Notes: a model not told the origin generated them from the sequence alone. A DNA stretch of 64,000 bases from Winogradskyella eckloniae (GCF_013249045.1 NZ_JABRWP010000008.1:62001-126000), one strand, 5' to 3'. Positions 35,390 to 45,589 are shown, counted from the stretch's first letter. Program-made: numbers and translations.

Positions 35390-35569
35390 ATGGCAAAGAT
35401 TAAAGTAAAGAAAGTAAAAAGTGCAATCAATCGTACTAAAAGACAAAAGTTAACATTATTAGCTTTAGGATTAAAAAAGATTGGACAAGTAGTAGAGCAC
35501 GACGCCACGCCAAACATCCTTGGTATGGTTAAGAAAGTTGAACATTTAGTTTCTGTAGAAGAAGCTTAA
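35390..35569 (+). CDS. rpmD: 50S ribosomal protein L30
   Basis: A 59-codon frame from ATG 35390 to TAA 35569 encodes MAKIKVKKVKSAINRTKRQK, then LTLLALGLKKIGQVVEHD and the end VKKVEHLVSVEEA. These match L30, whose place between rpsE and rplO is conserved. It is a 16-bp neighbour of rplO. Confidence 0.97.
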   Translation: MAKIKVKKVKSAINRTKRQKLTLLALGLKKIGQVVEHDATPNILGMVKKVEHLVSVEEA

Positions 35570-35584
35570 AAATATAACTTAACA

Positions 35585-36037
35585 ATGGATTTAAGTAATT
35601 TAAAACCTGCAGAAGGTTCAGTAAAAAATCAAGGGAAGCGTATCGGTCGTGGACAAGGTTCTGGTAAAGGTGGTACTGCTACACGTGGTCACAAAGGAGC
35701 AAAATCACGTTCAGGATATTCTAAGAAATTAGGTTTTGAAGGTGGTCAAATGCCATTACAAAGACGTGTACCTAAATTTGGTTTTACAAATATTAATAGA
35801 GTAGAGTATCAAGGTATAAATCTAGATACATTACAACAATTAGTAGACGACAAAAAAGTTAAAGATAGTGTTGATTTTGAATCTTTAGTATCTATGGGAT
35901 TAGCTGGTAAAAATGAGCTAGTAAAAATCTTAGGTAGAGGTGAATTAAAATCAAAGCTTAAAGTAACTGCTCATAAATTTACTGCTACAGCAAAAGCTGC
36001 TATTGAAGCTGCTGGTGGTGAAGCTGTAACTTTATAA
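35585..36037 (+). CDS. rplO: 50S ribosomal protein L15
   Basis: The 150-residue protein has the long basic N-terminal arm (GKRIGRGQGSGKGGTATRGH, KGAKSRSGYSKKLGFEGGQ) that threads into 23S rRNA, and a C-terminal globular domain ending AAIEAAGGEAVTL. It is 9 bp before secY. Confidence 0.98.
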   Translation: MDLSNLKPAEGSVKNQGKRIGRGQGSGKGGTATRGHKGAKSRSGYSKKLGFEGGQMPLQRRVPKFGFTNINRVEYQGINLDTLQQLVDDKKVKDSVDFESLVSMGLAGKNELVKILGRGELKSKLKVTAHKFTATAKAAIEAAGGEAVTL

Positions 36038-36046
36038 GAATTAAGG

Positions 36047-37411
36047 ATGAAAATAATAGAAACATTAAAAAACGTTTGGAAGATCACAGAGCTAAAGGAT
36101 AGAATTATCTTAACCTTAGGTTTATTATTAGTGTATCGTTTTGGTGCTCAGGTTGTATTACCTGGTGTTAATATTGATGCTCTAGGTGGTTTACAAGATG
36201 GAACAACAGGTGGTCTGTTAGGTTTATTAAATGCATTTACTGGTGGCGCATTTGCGAATGCATCAGTGTTTGCCTTAGGTATTATGCCTTACATTTCTGC
36301 ATCGATTGTAGTTCAGTTAATGGGTATTGCGATTCCTTATTTACAAAAACTTCAGAAAGAAGGCGCGAGTGGTCAAAAGAAGATAACGCAAATTACACGT
36401 TGGTTAACCATCGTTATTTGTTTAGTTCAGGCGCCAGGATATTTGGCAAGTATACCAAGTTTATCTGGTGCAACTTCAATGGGAGCATTACTTGTACCAG
36501 GCTTTAGTGAAACTATATTTTATGTTTCATCTGTGATTATTTTAGTAACTGGTTGCGTATTTGCAATGTGGTTAGGAGAAAAAATTACGGATAAAGGTAT
36601 AGGAAATGGTATTTCCTTATTAATTATGGTTGGTATTATTGCTACGTTACCAGCATCATTTATTCAAAATGCGGCTTCTAGATTAGAAGGTGGAAATGGA
36701 GGTTTTATGATGATTTTAATAGAAATGGTAATTTGGTTCTTAATTATTTTAGCATCCGTATTCTTAGTAATGGCAGTGAGAAAAATTGCCGTTCAGTATG
36801 CTAGAAGAACAGCTTCTGGTGGTTATGAAAAGAATGTTTTTGGATCACGTCAATTTTTACCATTAAAATTAAATGCTTCTGGTGTAATGCCAATTATCTT
36901 TGCACAGGCTATTATGTTTGTACCTGGATTAATAGGGAGTTCATCTTGGTTAAAAGATACATCAGTTGGACTTTGGATGCAGACTAACTTTGCTGACATG
37001 TTTGGTTTTTGGTATAATCTAATGTTTGCTATATTAATTATTATATTCACATATTTTTATACTGCTATCACAGTACCAACTAATAAGATGGCTGATGATT
37101 TAAAACGAAGTGGCGGATTTATTCCTGGTATAAGACCAGGTTCTGAAACCTCTGAGTATTTAGATAAAATTATGTCTCAAATTACTTTACCAGGATCAAT
37201 ATTCTTAGCTTTGGTGGCGATTTTTCCGGCCTTTGTTATGAACTTATTGAAGGTACAAGCAGGTTGGGCATTATTTTTCGGAGGTACATCGCTGTTAATT
37301 ATGGTAGGTGTGGCTATTGATACCATGCAACAGATTAATTCTTATTTATTAAATAAGCATTATGATGGTTTAATGAAAACAGGTAAGAATAGAAAAGCGG
37401 TTGCGCAATAA
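36047..37411 (+). CDS. secY: Protein translocase subunit SecY
   Basis: The 454-residue channel of the Sec translocon has ten membrane segments. Recognisable parts are RFGAQVVLPGVNIDAL after TM1, the plug/TM2 region FTGGAFANASVFALGIMPYI, TM3-4 with QLMGIAIPYLQKLQKEGASG, and the cytosolic loop FIPGIRPGSETSEYLDKIM that contacts the ribosome and SecA. adk and map, which often follow secY in other phyla, are absent; infA follows at once. Confidence 0.98.
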   Translation: MKIIETLKNVWKITELKDRIILTLGLLLVYRFGAQVVLPGVNIDALGGLQDGTTGGLLGLLNAFTGGAFANASVFALGIMPYISASIVVQLMGIAIPYLQKLQKEGASGQKKITQITRWLTIVICLVQAPGYLASIPSLSGATSMGALLVPGFSETIFYVSSVIILVTGCVFAMWLGEKITDKGIGNGISLLIMVGIIATLPASFIQNAASRLEGGNGGFMMILIEMVIWFLIILASVFLVMAVRKIAVQYARRTASGGYEKNVFGSRQFLPLKLNASGVMPIIFAQAIMFVPGLIGSSSWLKDTSVGLWMQTNFADMFGFWYNLMFAILIIIFTYFYTAITVPTNKMADDLKRSGGFIPGIRPGSETSEYLDKIMSQITLPGSIFLALVAIFPAFVMNLLKVQAGWALFFGGTSLLIMVGVAIDTMQQINSYLLNKHYDGLMKTGKNRKAVAQ

Positions 37412-37423
37412 GAAATAAAAATT

Positions 37424-37639
37424 ATGGCAAAGCAAGCAGCAATAGAACAAGACGGAACAATAATTGAGGCATTATCTAATGCAATGTTTCGAGTAGAATT
37501 AGAAAATGGTCATATAGTGACTGCACATATCTCTGGTAAAATGCGTATGCATTATATTAAATTACTACCAGGTGATAAAGTGAAATTAGAAATGAGTCCT
37601 TACGATTTAACGAAGGCTCGTATAACTTATAGATACTAA
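37424..37639 (+). CDS. infA: Translation initiation factor IF-1
   Basis: The 71-residue OB-fold protein binds the A site of the 30S subunit. It has [40 protein letters not shown] and [13 protein letters not shown], all typical. It is 12 bp after secY and 4 bp before rpmJ. Confidence 0.98.
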   Translation: MAKQAAIEQDGTIIEALSNAMFRVELENGHIVTAHISGKMRMHYIKLLPGDKVKLEMSPYDLTKARITYRY

Positions 37640-37643
37640 TACG

Positions 37644-37760
37644 ATGAAAGTTAGAGCATCAGTAAAGAAAAGAAGCGCAGACTGTAAATTAGTGCGCAGA
37701 AAAGGTAGACTTTACGTCATTAACAAAAAGAATCCTAGATTCAAACAAAGACAAGGGTAA
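37644..37760 (+). CDS. rpmJ: 50S ribosomal protein L36 (zinc-free form)
   Basis: A 38-codon frame from ATG 37644 to TAA 37760 encodes [20 protein letters not shown], then [18 protein letters not shown]. This is L36 in its conserved place between infA and rpsM. The usual C-x2-C-x12-C-x4-H zinc site is reduced to one cysteine (Cys14), so this is the zinc-independent form in the main operon. Confidence 0.96.
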   Translation: MKVRASVKKRSADCKLVRRKGRLYVINKKNPRFKQRQG

Positions 37761-37762
37761 TT

Positions 37763-38137
37763 ATGGCAAGAATTGCAGGTGTAGACATACCAAAACAAAA
37801 AAGAGGAGTTATCTCTTTAACTTATATCTACGGAGTAGGTAGAAGTAGAGCAAAGGAAATATTAGCAGCAGCTAAAGTTGACGAAAGCACAAAAGTACAA
37901 GATTGGTCTGACGACGAAATTGGAGCAATCCGTGACGCAGTTGGAACTTTTAAAATCGAAGGTGAATTACGTTCTGAAACACAAATGAACATTAAGCGAT
38001 TAATGGATATTGGATGTTACAGAGGTATTCGTCATAGAGTTGGACTTCCATTAAGAGGACAACGTACTAAGAATAACTCTCGTACAAGAAAAGGTAGAAG
38101 AAAAACGGTTGCTAACAAAAAGAAAGTAACTAAATAA
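37763..38137 (+). CDS. rpsM: 30S ribosomal protein S13
   Basis: The 124-residue head protein has [34 protein letters not shown] and the tRNA-contacting tail [20 protein letters not shown]. It begins the alpha-operon part of the cluster, 2 bp after rpmJ. A 102-bp structured gap follows. Confidence 0.98.
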   Translation: MARIAGVDIPKQKRGVISLTYIYGVGRSRAKEILAAAKVDESTKVQDWSDDEIGAIRDAVGTFKIEGELRSETQMNIKRLMDIGCYRGIRHRVGLPLRGQRTKNNSRTRKGRRKTVANKKKVTK

Positions 38138-38140
38138 TAA

Positions 38141-38211
38141 ATAGTCTTTAGTCTATTAGACGTTGGAAAGAATCTGTTTGAAATTTAACGGTTTAGGATT
38201 CTAGCGACTAT
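38141..38211 (+). promoter_or_regulatory. Candidate three-way-junction RNA in the rpsM-rpsK spacer
   Basis: Three nested inverted repeats fill this gap. P1 is ATAGTC (38141-38146) with GACTAT (38206-38211); P2 is GTCT-ATT-AGAC (38151-38161); P3 is AGAATC (38169-38174) with GATTCT (38197-38202). P1 encloses P2 and P3, giving a three-way junction. It is a candidate ribosomal-protein leader; each stem is short, so covariation support is needed. Confidence 0.45.
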
Positions 38212-38239
38212 AAACTAATACTAAAAACTAAAAGTAAAC

Positions 38240-38623
38240 ATGGCAAAGGCAAGTACTAAAAAACGTAAAGTTATAGTTGATGCAATTGGTGAAGCACACA
38301 TTACAGCTTCTTTTAATAACATCATCATTTCTTTAACAAATAAAAAGGGTGACGTTATTTCTTGGTCATCAGCAGGAAAAATGGGTTTCAGAGGTTCTAA
38401 AAAGAACACACCTTATGCTGCACAGTTAGCGGCAGAAGATGCTGCAGGTGTAGCTAAAGAAGCTGGTTTAAAGAAAGTAAAAGCATATGTAAAAGGTCCA
38501 GGAAATGGTAGAGAATCAGCTATTAGATCTATACATAATGCAGGAATTGAAGTATCAGAAATTATTGATGTTACTCCAATGCCACATAATGGTTGTCGTC
38601 CTCCAAAAAGACGTAGAGTTTAA
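38240..38623 (+). CDS. rpsK: 30S ribosomal protein S11
   Basis: The 127-residue platform protein shows [20 protein letters not shown], the [20 protein letters not shown] core and the C-terminal [18 protein letters not shown]. It is standard in length. Its stop is followed by the 217-bp gap with three hairpins and a promoter. Confidence 0.98.
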   Translation: MAKASTKKRKVIVDAIGEAHITASFNNIIISLTNKKGDVISWSSAGKMGFRGSKKNTPYAAQLAAEDAAGVAKEAGLKKVKAYVKGPGNGRESAIRSIHNAGIEVSEIIDVTPMPHNGCRPPKRRRV

Positions 38624-38624
38624 T

Positions 38625-38662
38625 CTGAAATAAATTCAGTGTTCTAGCATTTAATGTTAGAA
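38625..38662 (+). other. Two hairpins directly after rpsK
   Basis: CTGAA (38625-38629) pairs with TTCAG (38635-38639). TTCTAGCAT (38642-38650) pairs with ATGTTAGAA (38654-38662), nine pairs with one G-T and a TTA loop. They precede the larger terminator-like stem and may act with it or stabilise the rpsK mRNA end. Confidence 0.45.
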
Positions 38663-38682
38663 ATAGTCTCGAAACATTTAAG

Positions 38683-38727
38683 TAAACTAATATCATTCAT
38701 AAAAATGTATTGATATTAGTTTATTTT
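38683..38727 (+). terminator. Terminator-like hairpin between rpsK and rpsD
   Basis: TAAACTAATATCA (38683-38695) pairs perfectly over 13 bp with TGATATTAGTTTA (38711-38723), and TTTT follows. The stem is AT-rich, so termination may be partial. It overlaps the start of the rpsD promoter. Confidence 0.6.
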
Positions 38728-38738
38728 GCATAAATTTG
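38710..38738 (+). promoter_or_regulatory. Internal promoter for rpsD-rpoA-rplQ
   Basis: TTG (38710-38712) and TAAATTTG (38731-38738) are spaced by 18 bp, a very good Bacteroidota promoter. The predicted leader to the rpsD ATG is about 95 nt and can form GAGAG/CTCTC and AAGG/CCTT pairs, which might serve S4 control. Confidence 0.75.
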
Positions 38739-38840
38739 CAAACTGAAAAAATTAACACAAGTATCAATCGAGAGGTTAACGGTTATAGAAGGATAAGATT
38801 AAGACCTTAATTCTAAAATCACTCTCAAAACAAATTTAAA

Positions 38841-39446
38841 ATGGCAAGATATACTGGTCCTAAAACAAAAATCGCCCGTAAATTCGGACAAGCGATCTTC
38901 GGAGATGACAAAGCCTTCGAAAAAAGAAATTACCCTCCAGGGCAACACGGTAACAACCGTCGTCGTGGTAAAAAATCTGAATATGCTATCCAATTAATGG
39001 AAAAGCAGAAAGCAAAATATACGTATGGTATATTAGAAAAGCAATTCAGAAACATGTTTAAAAGAGCAACGGCTGCACAAGGGATTACAGGTGAAGTTTT
39101 ACTTCAATTATGTGAATCGCGTTTAGATAACGTTGTTTACAGAATGGGAATCTCTCCTTCTAGATCTGGTGCTAGACAATTAGTATCTCACAGACACATT
39201 ACTGTAAATGGTGAAAAGGTAAACATTCCTTCTTACCAATTAAAAGCAGGAGATGTTGTTGGTGTTAGAGAAAAATCTAAATCATTAGCAGCTATTCAAA
39301 ATTCATTAGCTAATTCTAGCAATGTTTACGAATGGATTACTTGGAATACAGGATCAATGGAAGGAACTTACGTTTCTGTACCTGCGAGAATCCAAATTCC
39401 AGAACAGATCAATGAGCAAAACATCGTTGAACTTTACTCTAAATAA
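38841..39446 (+). CDS. rpsD: 30S ribosomal protein S4 (zinc-free form)
   Basis: The 201-residue assembly initiator starts [20 protein letters not shown] and has the S4 RNA-binding domain ([20 protein letters not shown], about 92-111; [20 protein letters not shown]). The N-terminal region carries no cysteine zinc cluster. S4 represses the alpha operon in E. coli; here its own promoter and leader lie just upstream. Confidence 0.98.
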   Translation: MARYTGPKTKIARKFGQAIFGDDKAFEKRNYPPGQHGNNRRRGKKSEYAIQLMEKQKAKYTYGILEKQFRNMFKRATAAQGITGEVLLQLCESRLDNVVYRMGISPSRSGARQLVSHRHITVNGEKVNIPSYQLKAGDVVGVREKSKSLAAIQNSLANSSNVYEWITWNTGSMEGTYVSVPARIQIPEQINEQNIVELYSK

Positions 39447-39540
39447 TAATTAATCATATTGGTATTTAGCCAAAGGATTTATTAGTCTTCTTCATACTTT
39501 TAAATCGCGCAACTAAATAACAATTAAAACGAAGAACACT

Positions 39541-40533
39541 ATGGCAATATTAAATTTTCAGAAACCGGATAAGGTAATCATGATTGATTCTACTGATTTC
39601 GAAGGTAAATTCGAATTCAGACCGTTAGAACCTGGTTATGGTTTAACAGTAGGTAATGCATTAAGACGCGTTCTTTTATCTTCTTTAGAGGGTTTTGCAA
39701 TTACTTCTGTTAGAATAGAAGGTGTAGATCATGAGTTTTCTACAATTTCTGGTGTAGTAGAGGATGTTACTGAAATGATTTTGAACTTAAAGCAAGTTAA
39801 CTTTAAGCGTCAAATAGATGAAATTGATAATGAGACTGTGACGATTTCAATATCAGGTCAAAATCAAATTACAGCTGGAGATTTTCAGAAGTTTATTTCA
39901 GGATTTCAAGTTTTAAATTCAGATTTAGTAATCTGTAACTTAGATCCTAAAGTAAACATTAATATGGAGTTAACTATTGAAAAAGGAAGAGGATATGTTC
40001 CTGCAGAAGAAAATAAAAAAGCATCTGCACCAATCGGAACCATCTTTACGGATTCAATTTTTACACCAATAAAGAATGTAAAATATAGTATTGAAAACTA
40101 CCGTGTTGAGCAAAAAACGGATTACGAAAAATTAGTTTTCGAAATTCAAACGGACGGTTCAATCAATCCAAAAGATGCTTTAACAGAAGCAGCTAAGATA
40201 TTAATTCACCACTTCATGTTATTCTCTGATGAGCGTATCACTTTAGAGGCGGATGAAATAGCACAGACTGAAACTTATGATGAAGAGTCACTTCACATGA
40301 GACAACTATTGAAAACTAAATTAGTTGATATGGATCTTTCTGTACGTGCGCTTAACTGTTTAAAAGCGGCAGAAGTAGATACTTTAGGAGACTTAGTATC
40401 TTTCAATAAAAATGATTTAATGAAATTCAGAAACTTCGGTAAGAAGTCTTTAACTGAGCTAGAAGAACTAGTAAATGTAAAAGGATTAAATTTCGGAATG
40501 GATTTAAGCAAATATAAATTAGACAAAGACTAA
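39541..40533 (+). CDS. rpoA: RNA polymerase subunit alpha
   Basis: The 330-residue subunit has the N-terminal dimerisation domain ([20 protein letters not shown], about 32-51; [19 protein letters not shown]) and, after a linker near 235-250, the C-terminal DNA-binding domain ([20 protein letters not shown], about 268-287; [12 protein letters not shown]). It follows rpsD by 94 bp and shares its promoter. Confidence 0.98.
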   Translation: MAILNFQKPDKVIMIDSTDFEGKFEFRPLEPGYGLTVGNALRRVLLSSLEGFAITSVRIEGVDHEFSTISGVVEDVTEMILNLKQVNFKRQIDEIDNETVTISISGQNQITAGDFQKFISGFQVLNSDLVICNLDPKVNINMELTIEKGRGYVPAEENKKASAPIGTIFTDSIFTPIKNVKYSIENYRVEQKTDYEKLVFEIQTDGSINPKDALTEAAKILIHHFMLFSDERITLEADEIAQTETYDEESLHMRQLLKTKLVDMDLSVRALNCLKAAEVDTLGDLVSFNKNDLMKFRNFGKKSLTELEELVNVKGLNFGMDLSKYKLDKD

Positions 40534-40603
40534 TACAATTTAATACTAATCATATTTTGCTCCTCGCTAATGAGTATAGTAGCAAGATGATAAAACAAAG
40601 GTC

Positions 40604-41077
40604 ATGAGACACGGAAAAAAATTCAACCATTTAGGAAGACAAACAGCACATAGAAAAGCTATGTTAGCTAATATGGCTTGTTCATTAATTGAGCATAAAC
40701 GTATTAACACAACAGTGGCGAAAGCAAAAGCTTTAAAGCAGTTTGTAGAACCAATGATTACTAAATCTAAGACAGATACTACACACAACAGACGTATTGT
40801 TATGTCTAGACTTAGACAAAAAGAAGCTGTTTCTGAATTATTTAGAGATGTAGCTACTAAAGTTGGTGATCGTCCAGGAGGTTATACACGTATTATTAAA
40901 CTTGGTAACCGATTAGGTGATAATGCTGATATGGCGATGATAGAATTAGTGGATTACAACGAAATCTACAATGCTGGTAAAGCTCCTAAGAAAACAACTC
41001 GTAGAAGTAGAAGAGGTGGTAGCAAGGCTACAACTACACCACCAGTAGAAACTAAAGCTTCAAACGAAGAAGAATAA
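40604..41077 (+). CDS. rplQ: 50S ribosomal protein L17 with extended tail
   Basis: The core ([60 protein letters not shown]) is standard L17. The 157-residue length exceeds the E. coli form (127) through a basic then Thr/Pro/Glu-rich tail ([17 protein letters not shown]...). It is the last gene of the superoperon, directly before a strong terminator. Confidence 0.97.
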   Translation: MRHGKKFNHLGRQTAHRKAMLANMACSLIEHKRINTTVAKAKALKQFVEPMITKSKTDTTHNRRIVMSRLRQKEAVSELFRDVATKVGDRPGGYTRIIKLGNRLGDNADMAMIELVDYNEIYNAGKAPKKTTRRSRRGGSKATTTPPVETKASNEEE

Positions 41078-41106
41078 TTATTATGTTAATAAGCATTAAT
41101 AAATAT

Positions 41107-41141
41107 AAAGGATAGACTGTTTCAGTTTATCCTTTTTTTTT
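41107..41141 (+). terminator. Terminator of the ribosomal superoperon
   Basis: AAAGGATAGACTG (41107-41119) pairs with CAGTTTATCCTTT (41123-41135), with one G-T pair and a TTT loop. The T-run continues to 41141. This is a classic intrinsic terminator 30 bp after rplQ. Confidence 0.9.
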
Positions 41142-41341
41142 GGACTTTTGCAAAGTAAAAATACAATTTGAACGAAATTAGTCACATGTCTATAAGTAAT
41201 TGTAGTAGTGTAGGTGCTAATGTGAAACAGTGTATCATTCAATTAAATTGTATACGTTACGTCAAATGAAAATGATTAGTTTACATCAGCATTTTAAAAT
41301 AATATATAGTTAATAGCAATAAACGATACAACGCAACAAAA

Positions 41342-42445
41342 ATGAAATACAAACAAAGAAAAAAAGCCCTTATTCTTTTAGCAGATGGAACGATTTTTCA
41401 TGGTAAATCCATAGGAAAAGAAGGTTCTGCCTTTGGAGAAGTTTGTTTTAATACAGGGACAACAGGATATCAAGAAATTTTCACTGACCCTTCATATTAT
41501 GGTCAATTAATGGTTACTACTAATGCCCACATTGGTAATTATGGTACGAAAGAAGATGAAGTAGAATCGGATGACATTAAAATTGCTGGATTAATATGTA
41601 AAAACTTTAGTTTTAATTATTCTAGACCTGCGGCAGATGCTTCTTTAGAAGATTTTTTTGAAAAGCATAATACCTTAGCTATTGCAGATGTAGATACGCG
41701 TGCGTTAGTGAGCTATATTAGAGATAATGGTGCAATGAATGCTGTGATAACTACAGAGGTAGATAATTTAGATACATTAAAAAAGCAGTTAGCAGATTCT
41801 CCTTCAATGAAAGGTTTAGAATTGGCATCTAAAGTGTCTACGAAAGCACCTTATTTTGTGGGTGATGAAAATGCAACCTATAAAATTGCAGCATTAGATA
41901 TAGGCATTAAAAAAAATATTCTAAGAAACTTAACAAGTAGAGATGCTTATGTAAAAGTGTTTCCATATAATGCTAAGTTTGAAGAATTAGAAGCTTTTAA
42001 TCCTGATGGTTATTTCTTATCAAATGGACCTGGTGATCCAGAACCATTGGTAGATGCGCAAGCGTTGGCAAAAGAGATAATCGCTAAGAACAAGCCATTA
42101 TTTGGTATTTGCTTAGGGCATCAAGTCATTGCATTGGCCAATGGTATTTCTACTTATAAAATGCATAATGGGCATAGAGGTATCAATCATCCTGTTAAAA
42201 ACTTAATTACAGGTAAAGGTGAAATAACATCTCAAAATCATGGTTTTGCCATTAATAGAGAAGAAACGGAAGCGAATGACCATGTAGAAATTACTCATGT
42301 GCATCTTAATGATAATACAGTTGCAGGCATAAAAATTAAAGATAAAAATTGTTTCTCTGTACAGTATCATCCAGAAGCAAGTCCAGGACCAAATGATTCT
42401 TTATATTTATTTGATCAATTTATAGACTTAATAAAAAATAATTAA
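41342..42445 (+). CDS. carA: Carbamoyl-phosphate synthase small (glutaminase) subunit
   Basis: The 367-residue subunit supplies ammonia from glutamine for arginine and pyrimidine synthesis. It shows LADGTIFHGKSIG at the start, the EVCFNTGTTGYQEIFTDPSY domain and the class I amidotransferase triad: Cys in GICLGHQ (about 259), with His and Glu in QYHPEASPGP. carB is not adjacent. It is monocistronic, with a terminator behind it. Confidence 0.97.
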   Translation: MKYKQRKKALILLADGTIFHGKSIGKEGSAFGEVCFNTGTTGYQEIFTDPSYYGQLMVTTNAHIGNYGTKEDEVESDDIKIAGLICKNFSFNYSRPAADASLEDFFEKHNTLAIADVDTRALVSYIRDNGAMNAVITTEVDNLDTLKKQLADSPSMKGLELASKVSTKAPYFVGDENATYKIAALDIGIKKNILRNLTSRDAYVKVFPYNAKFEELEAFNPDGYFLSNGPGDPEPLVDAQALAKEIIAKNKPLFGICLGHQVIALANGISTYKMHNGHRGINHPVKNLITGKGEITSQNHGFAINREETEANDHVEITHVHLNDNTVAGIKIKDKNCFSVQYHPEASPGPNDSLYLFDQFIDLIKNN

Positions 42446-42460
42446 ACTAAAATATTAAAA

Positions 42461-42494
42461 ACGCAATAGAACAACAGTTTTATTGTGTTTTTTT
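42461..42494 (+). terminator. Terminator of carA
   Basis: ACGCAATAGAAC (42461-42472) pairs with GTTTTATTGTGT (42477-42488) with two G-T pairs and an AACA loop, followed by a T-run to 42494. Confidence 0.85.
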
Positions 42495-42566
42495 AGTTAC
42501 GAAAACATTATAGTAAACTTTAATCATAAATATGATTTTTGTACTGTATTAAGTTTTAGATTTTCG

Positions 42567-42574
42567 TAAATTTG
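42567..42574 (+). promoter_or_regulatory. Promoter -7 element for eno
   Basis: TAAATTTG is a perfect TAnnTTTG box, 28 bp before the eno ATG. The nearest TTTG upstream (42538-42541) is 25 bp away, longer than the usual spacing of about 19-21 bp, so the -33 box is uncertain. Confidence 0.65.
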
Positions 42575-42599
42575 ATATAAATCAACATAAAAAAAATAG

Positions 42600-43895
<1,296 letters not shown>

Positions 43896-43920
43896 CATAG
43901 CTCAACACATAGCTTATAGT

Positions 43921-43952
43921 AAAACCTACAAATTAATTTTTGTAGGTTTTTT
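43921..43952 (+). terminator. Terminator of eno
   Basis: AAAACCTACAAA (43921-43932) pairs perfectly with TTTGTAGGTTTT (43939-43950), followed by TT. The stem is 12 bp with a 6-nt loop. Confidence 0.88.
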
Positions 43953-44239
43953 GTATTTATTCATTCTGTTATTTCTTTTATTTTCGGATTTATAATTCAT
44001 TTAGAAAGCTATAATTTAAATCTTTTAAGCATTGTGTGGCCACATAAGATTTATTAAAATTGAAGAATAACCATAGATAGTTGTAATAAATAAATAATTT
44101 AAGGTAATATTTTTAGACTTTTTTGTGGTTTATATAAAACTTTATTGAATCGTTAAAACGATTATAAATCTGCTTTCGAAATCGATTGAGATTTCGTAAA
44201 TTTACGTCTCTAATAATATATAAAATCCGAAAAGAAAAT
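43953..44239 (+). other. Intergenic region between eno and gltA
   Basis: No reading frame of note is present. The left half is AT-rich with one GC palindrome, TGTGGCCACA (44035-44044). The right half holds the gltA control region described separately. Confidence 0.5.
44148..44206 (+). promoter_or_regulatory. Three stacked palindromes at the gltA promoter
   Basis: AATCGTT-AA-AACGATT (44148-44163), CGAAATC-GATTGA-GATTTCG (44177-44196) and the 12-bp palindrome CGTAAATTTACG (44195-44206) follow each other. The last contains TAAATTTA (44197-44204), a near-consensus -7 box 19 bp after TTTC (44174-44177). The middle repeat thus lies between the -33 and -7 boxes, a classic repressor position. Confidence 0.55.
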
Positions 44240-45526
44240 ATGTCAGATAAAGCTACATTAGAAATTAATGGTGAAAAATATGATTTCCCTATAATTGTTG
44301 GTACAGAAAAAGAAGTTGCAATAGATGTTAAAAGTTTAAGAGGCGCAACAGGTGGAGCAATTACTTTAGATCCAGGTTATAAAAATACTGGAAGCTGTGA
44401 AAGTGCCATTACATTTTTAGATGGGGAAAAAGGTATATTAAGGTATAGAGGTTATTCTATAGAAGAGTTAGCAGAAAAAGCTGATTTTTTAGAGGTAGTG
44501 TATTTGCTTATTTTCGGCGAGTTGCCAAATCAAGAAGAGTTAGATAAATTTCATTCTGATATAAAATCTCATTCCGTTGTAGATGATGATCTTAAAAAAA
44601 TATTAGATGCGTTTCCAAAATCTGCACACCCAATGGGTGTATTATCATCATTAACAAGTGCACTTACTGCATTTTACCCAACTTCAGTGAATGTGGCTTC
44701 AGAAGAGGCAATGTATAATTCTATTGTAACTATTTTAGGTAAATTCCCTGTGATTGTAGCATGGACAATGCGTAAAAAGCAAGGTTTACCATTAGAGTAT
44801 GGTGATGACAAGTTAGGGTATGTAGAGAATATTTTAAAGATGATGTTCAAAAGTCCAAATAGTGACTATGAGCAAAATCCTATATTAGTTAATGCTTTAG
44901 ACAAACTATTAATATTACATGCAGATCATGAGCAAAATTGTTCTACATCTACAGTAAGAATAACAGGTTCTTCACATGCCGGACTTTTTGTTTCACTTGC
45001 CTCTGGTATTTCAGCACTTTGGGGACCTTTACATGGTGGTGCAAATCAAGCCGTATTAGAAATGCTCGAAGCTATTAAAGAAGATGGTGGAGATACTAAA
45101 AAATATATGGCTAAGGCTAAAGATAAGAACGACCCATTCCGTTTAATGGGATTTGGTCATAGAGTATATAAAAACTTTGATCCAAGAGCAAAGATAATTA
45201 AGGTAGCTGCCGATGAAGTATTGTCGGATTTAGGTGTAGAAGACCCAATTTTAGATATCGCTAAAGGATTAGAGAAAGAGGCTTTAGAAGATCCATATTT
45301 TGTGGACAGAAAATTATACCCTAACGTAGATTTCTATTCTGGTATTATATATAGAGCAATGGGAATACCTGTAGAAATGTTTACTGTAATGTTTGCATTA
45401 GGTCGTCTACCAGGTTGGATTGCACAATGGAAAGAAATGCGTACGCGTAAAGAACCTATTGGACGTCCAAGACAACTATATATTGGTGAAACATACAGAC
45501 CATTTAAGACCATTGATAAAAGGTAA
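44240..45526 (+). CDS. gltA: Citrate synthase
   Basis: From the ATG at 44240 the protein has 428 residues. It carries GYKNTGSCESAITFLDGEKG at the N-terminus, the catalytic histidines in GPLHGGANQ (about 262) and GFGHRVYKNFDPR (about 304), the Asp-containing NVDFYSGIIYRAMGIP, and the end RPRQLYIGETYR. It is the long hexameric-type citrate synthase of Gram-negatives. An upstream in-frame ATG at 44186 would start inside the promoter and is rejected. Confidence 0.97.
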   Translation: MSDKATLEINGEKYDFPIIVGTEKEVAIDVKSLRGATGGAITLDPGYKNTGSCESAITFLDGEKGILRYRGYSIEELAEKADFLEVVYLLIFGELPNQEELDKFHSDIKSHSVVDDDLKKILDAFPKSAHPMGVLSSLTSALTAFYPTSVNVASEEAMYNSIVTILGKFPVIVAWTMRKKQGLPLEYGDDKLGYVENILKMMFKSPNSDYEQNPILVNALDKLLILHADHEQNCSTSTVRITGSSHAGLFVSLASGISALWGPLHGGANQAVLEMLEAIKEDGGDTKKYMAKAKDKNDPFRLMGFGHRVYKNFDPRAKIIKVAADEVLSDLGVEDPILDIAKGLEKEALEDPYFVDRKLYPNVDFYSGIIYRAMGIPVEMFTVMFALGRLPGWIAQWKEMRTRKEPIGRPRQLYIGETYRPFKTIDKR

Positions 45527-45544
45527 TAAATAATTATATATTTT

Positions 45545-45577
45545 AAAAAGCTTCATATTTATTATGGAGCTTTTTTT
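45545..45577 (+). terminator. Terminator of gltA
   Basis: AAAAAGCTTCAT (45545-45556) pairs with ATGGAGCTTTTT (45564-45575), with one G-T pair, and the T-run continues to 45577. It ends only 12 bp before the next start codon. Confidence 0.85.
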
Positions 45578-45589
45578 ATTTTTACATAT

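Noticed and set aside
39447-39540. TTGG/CCAA mini-hairpin before rpoA
   Set aside because: Only four base pairs; not distinguishable from chance.
40534-40603. TTGCT/AGCAA pairing before rplQ
   Set aside because: Five pairs around a long loop with a three-pair inner stem is too weak to call a regulatory structure.
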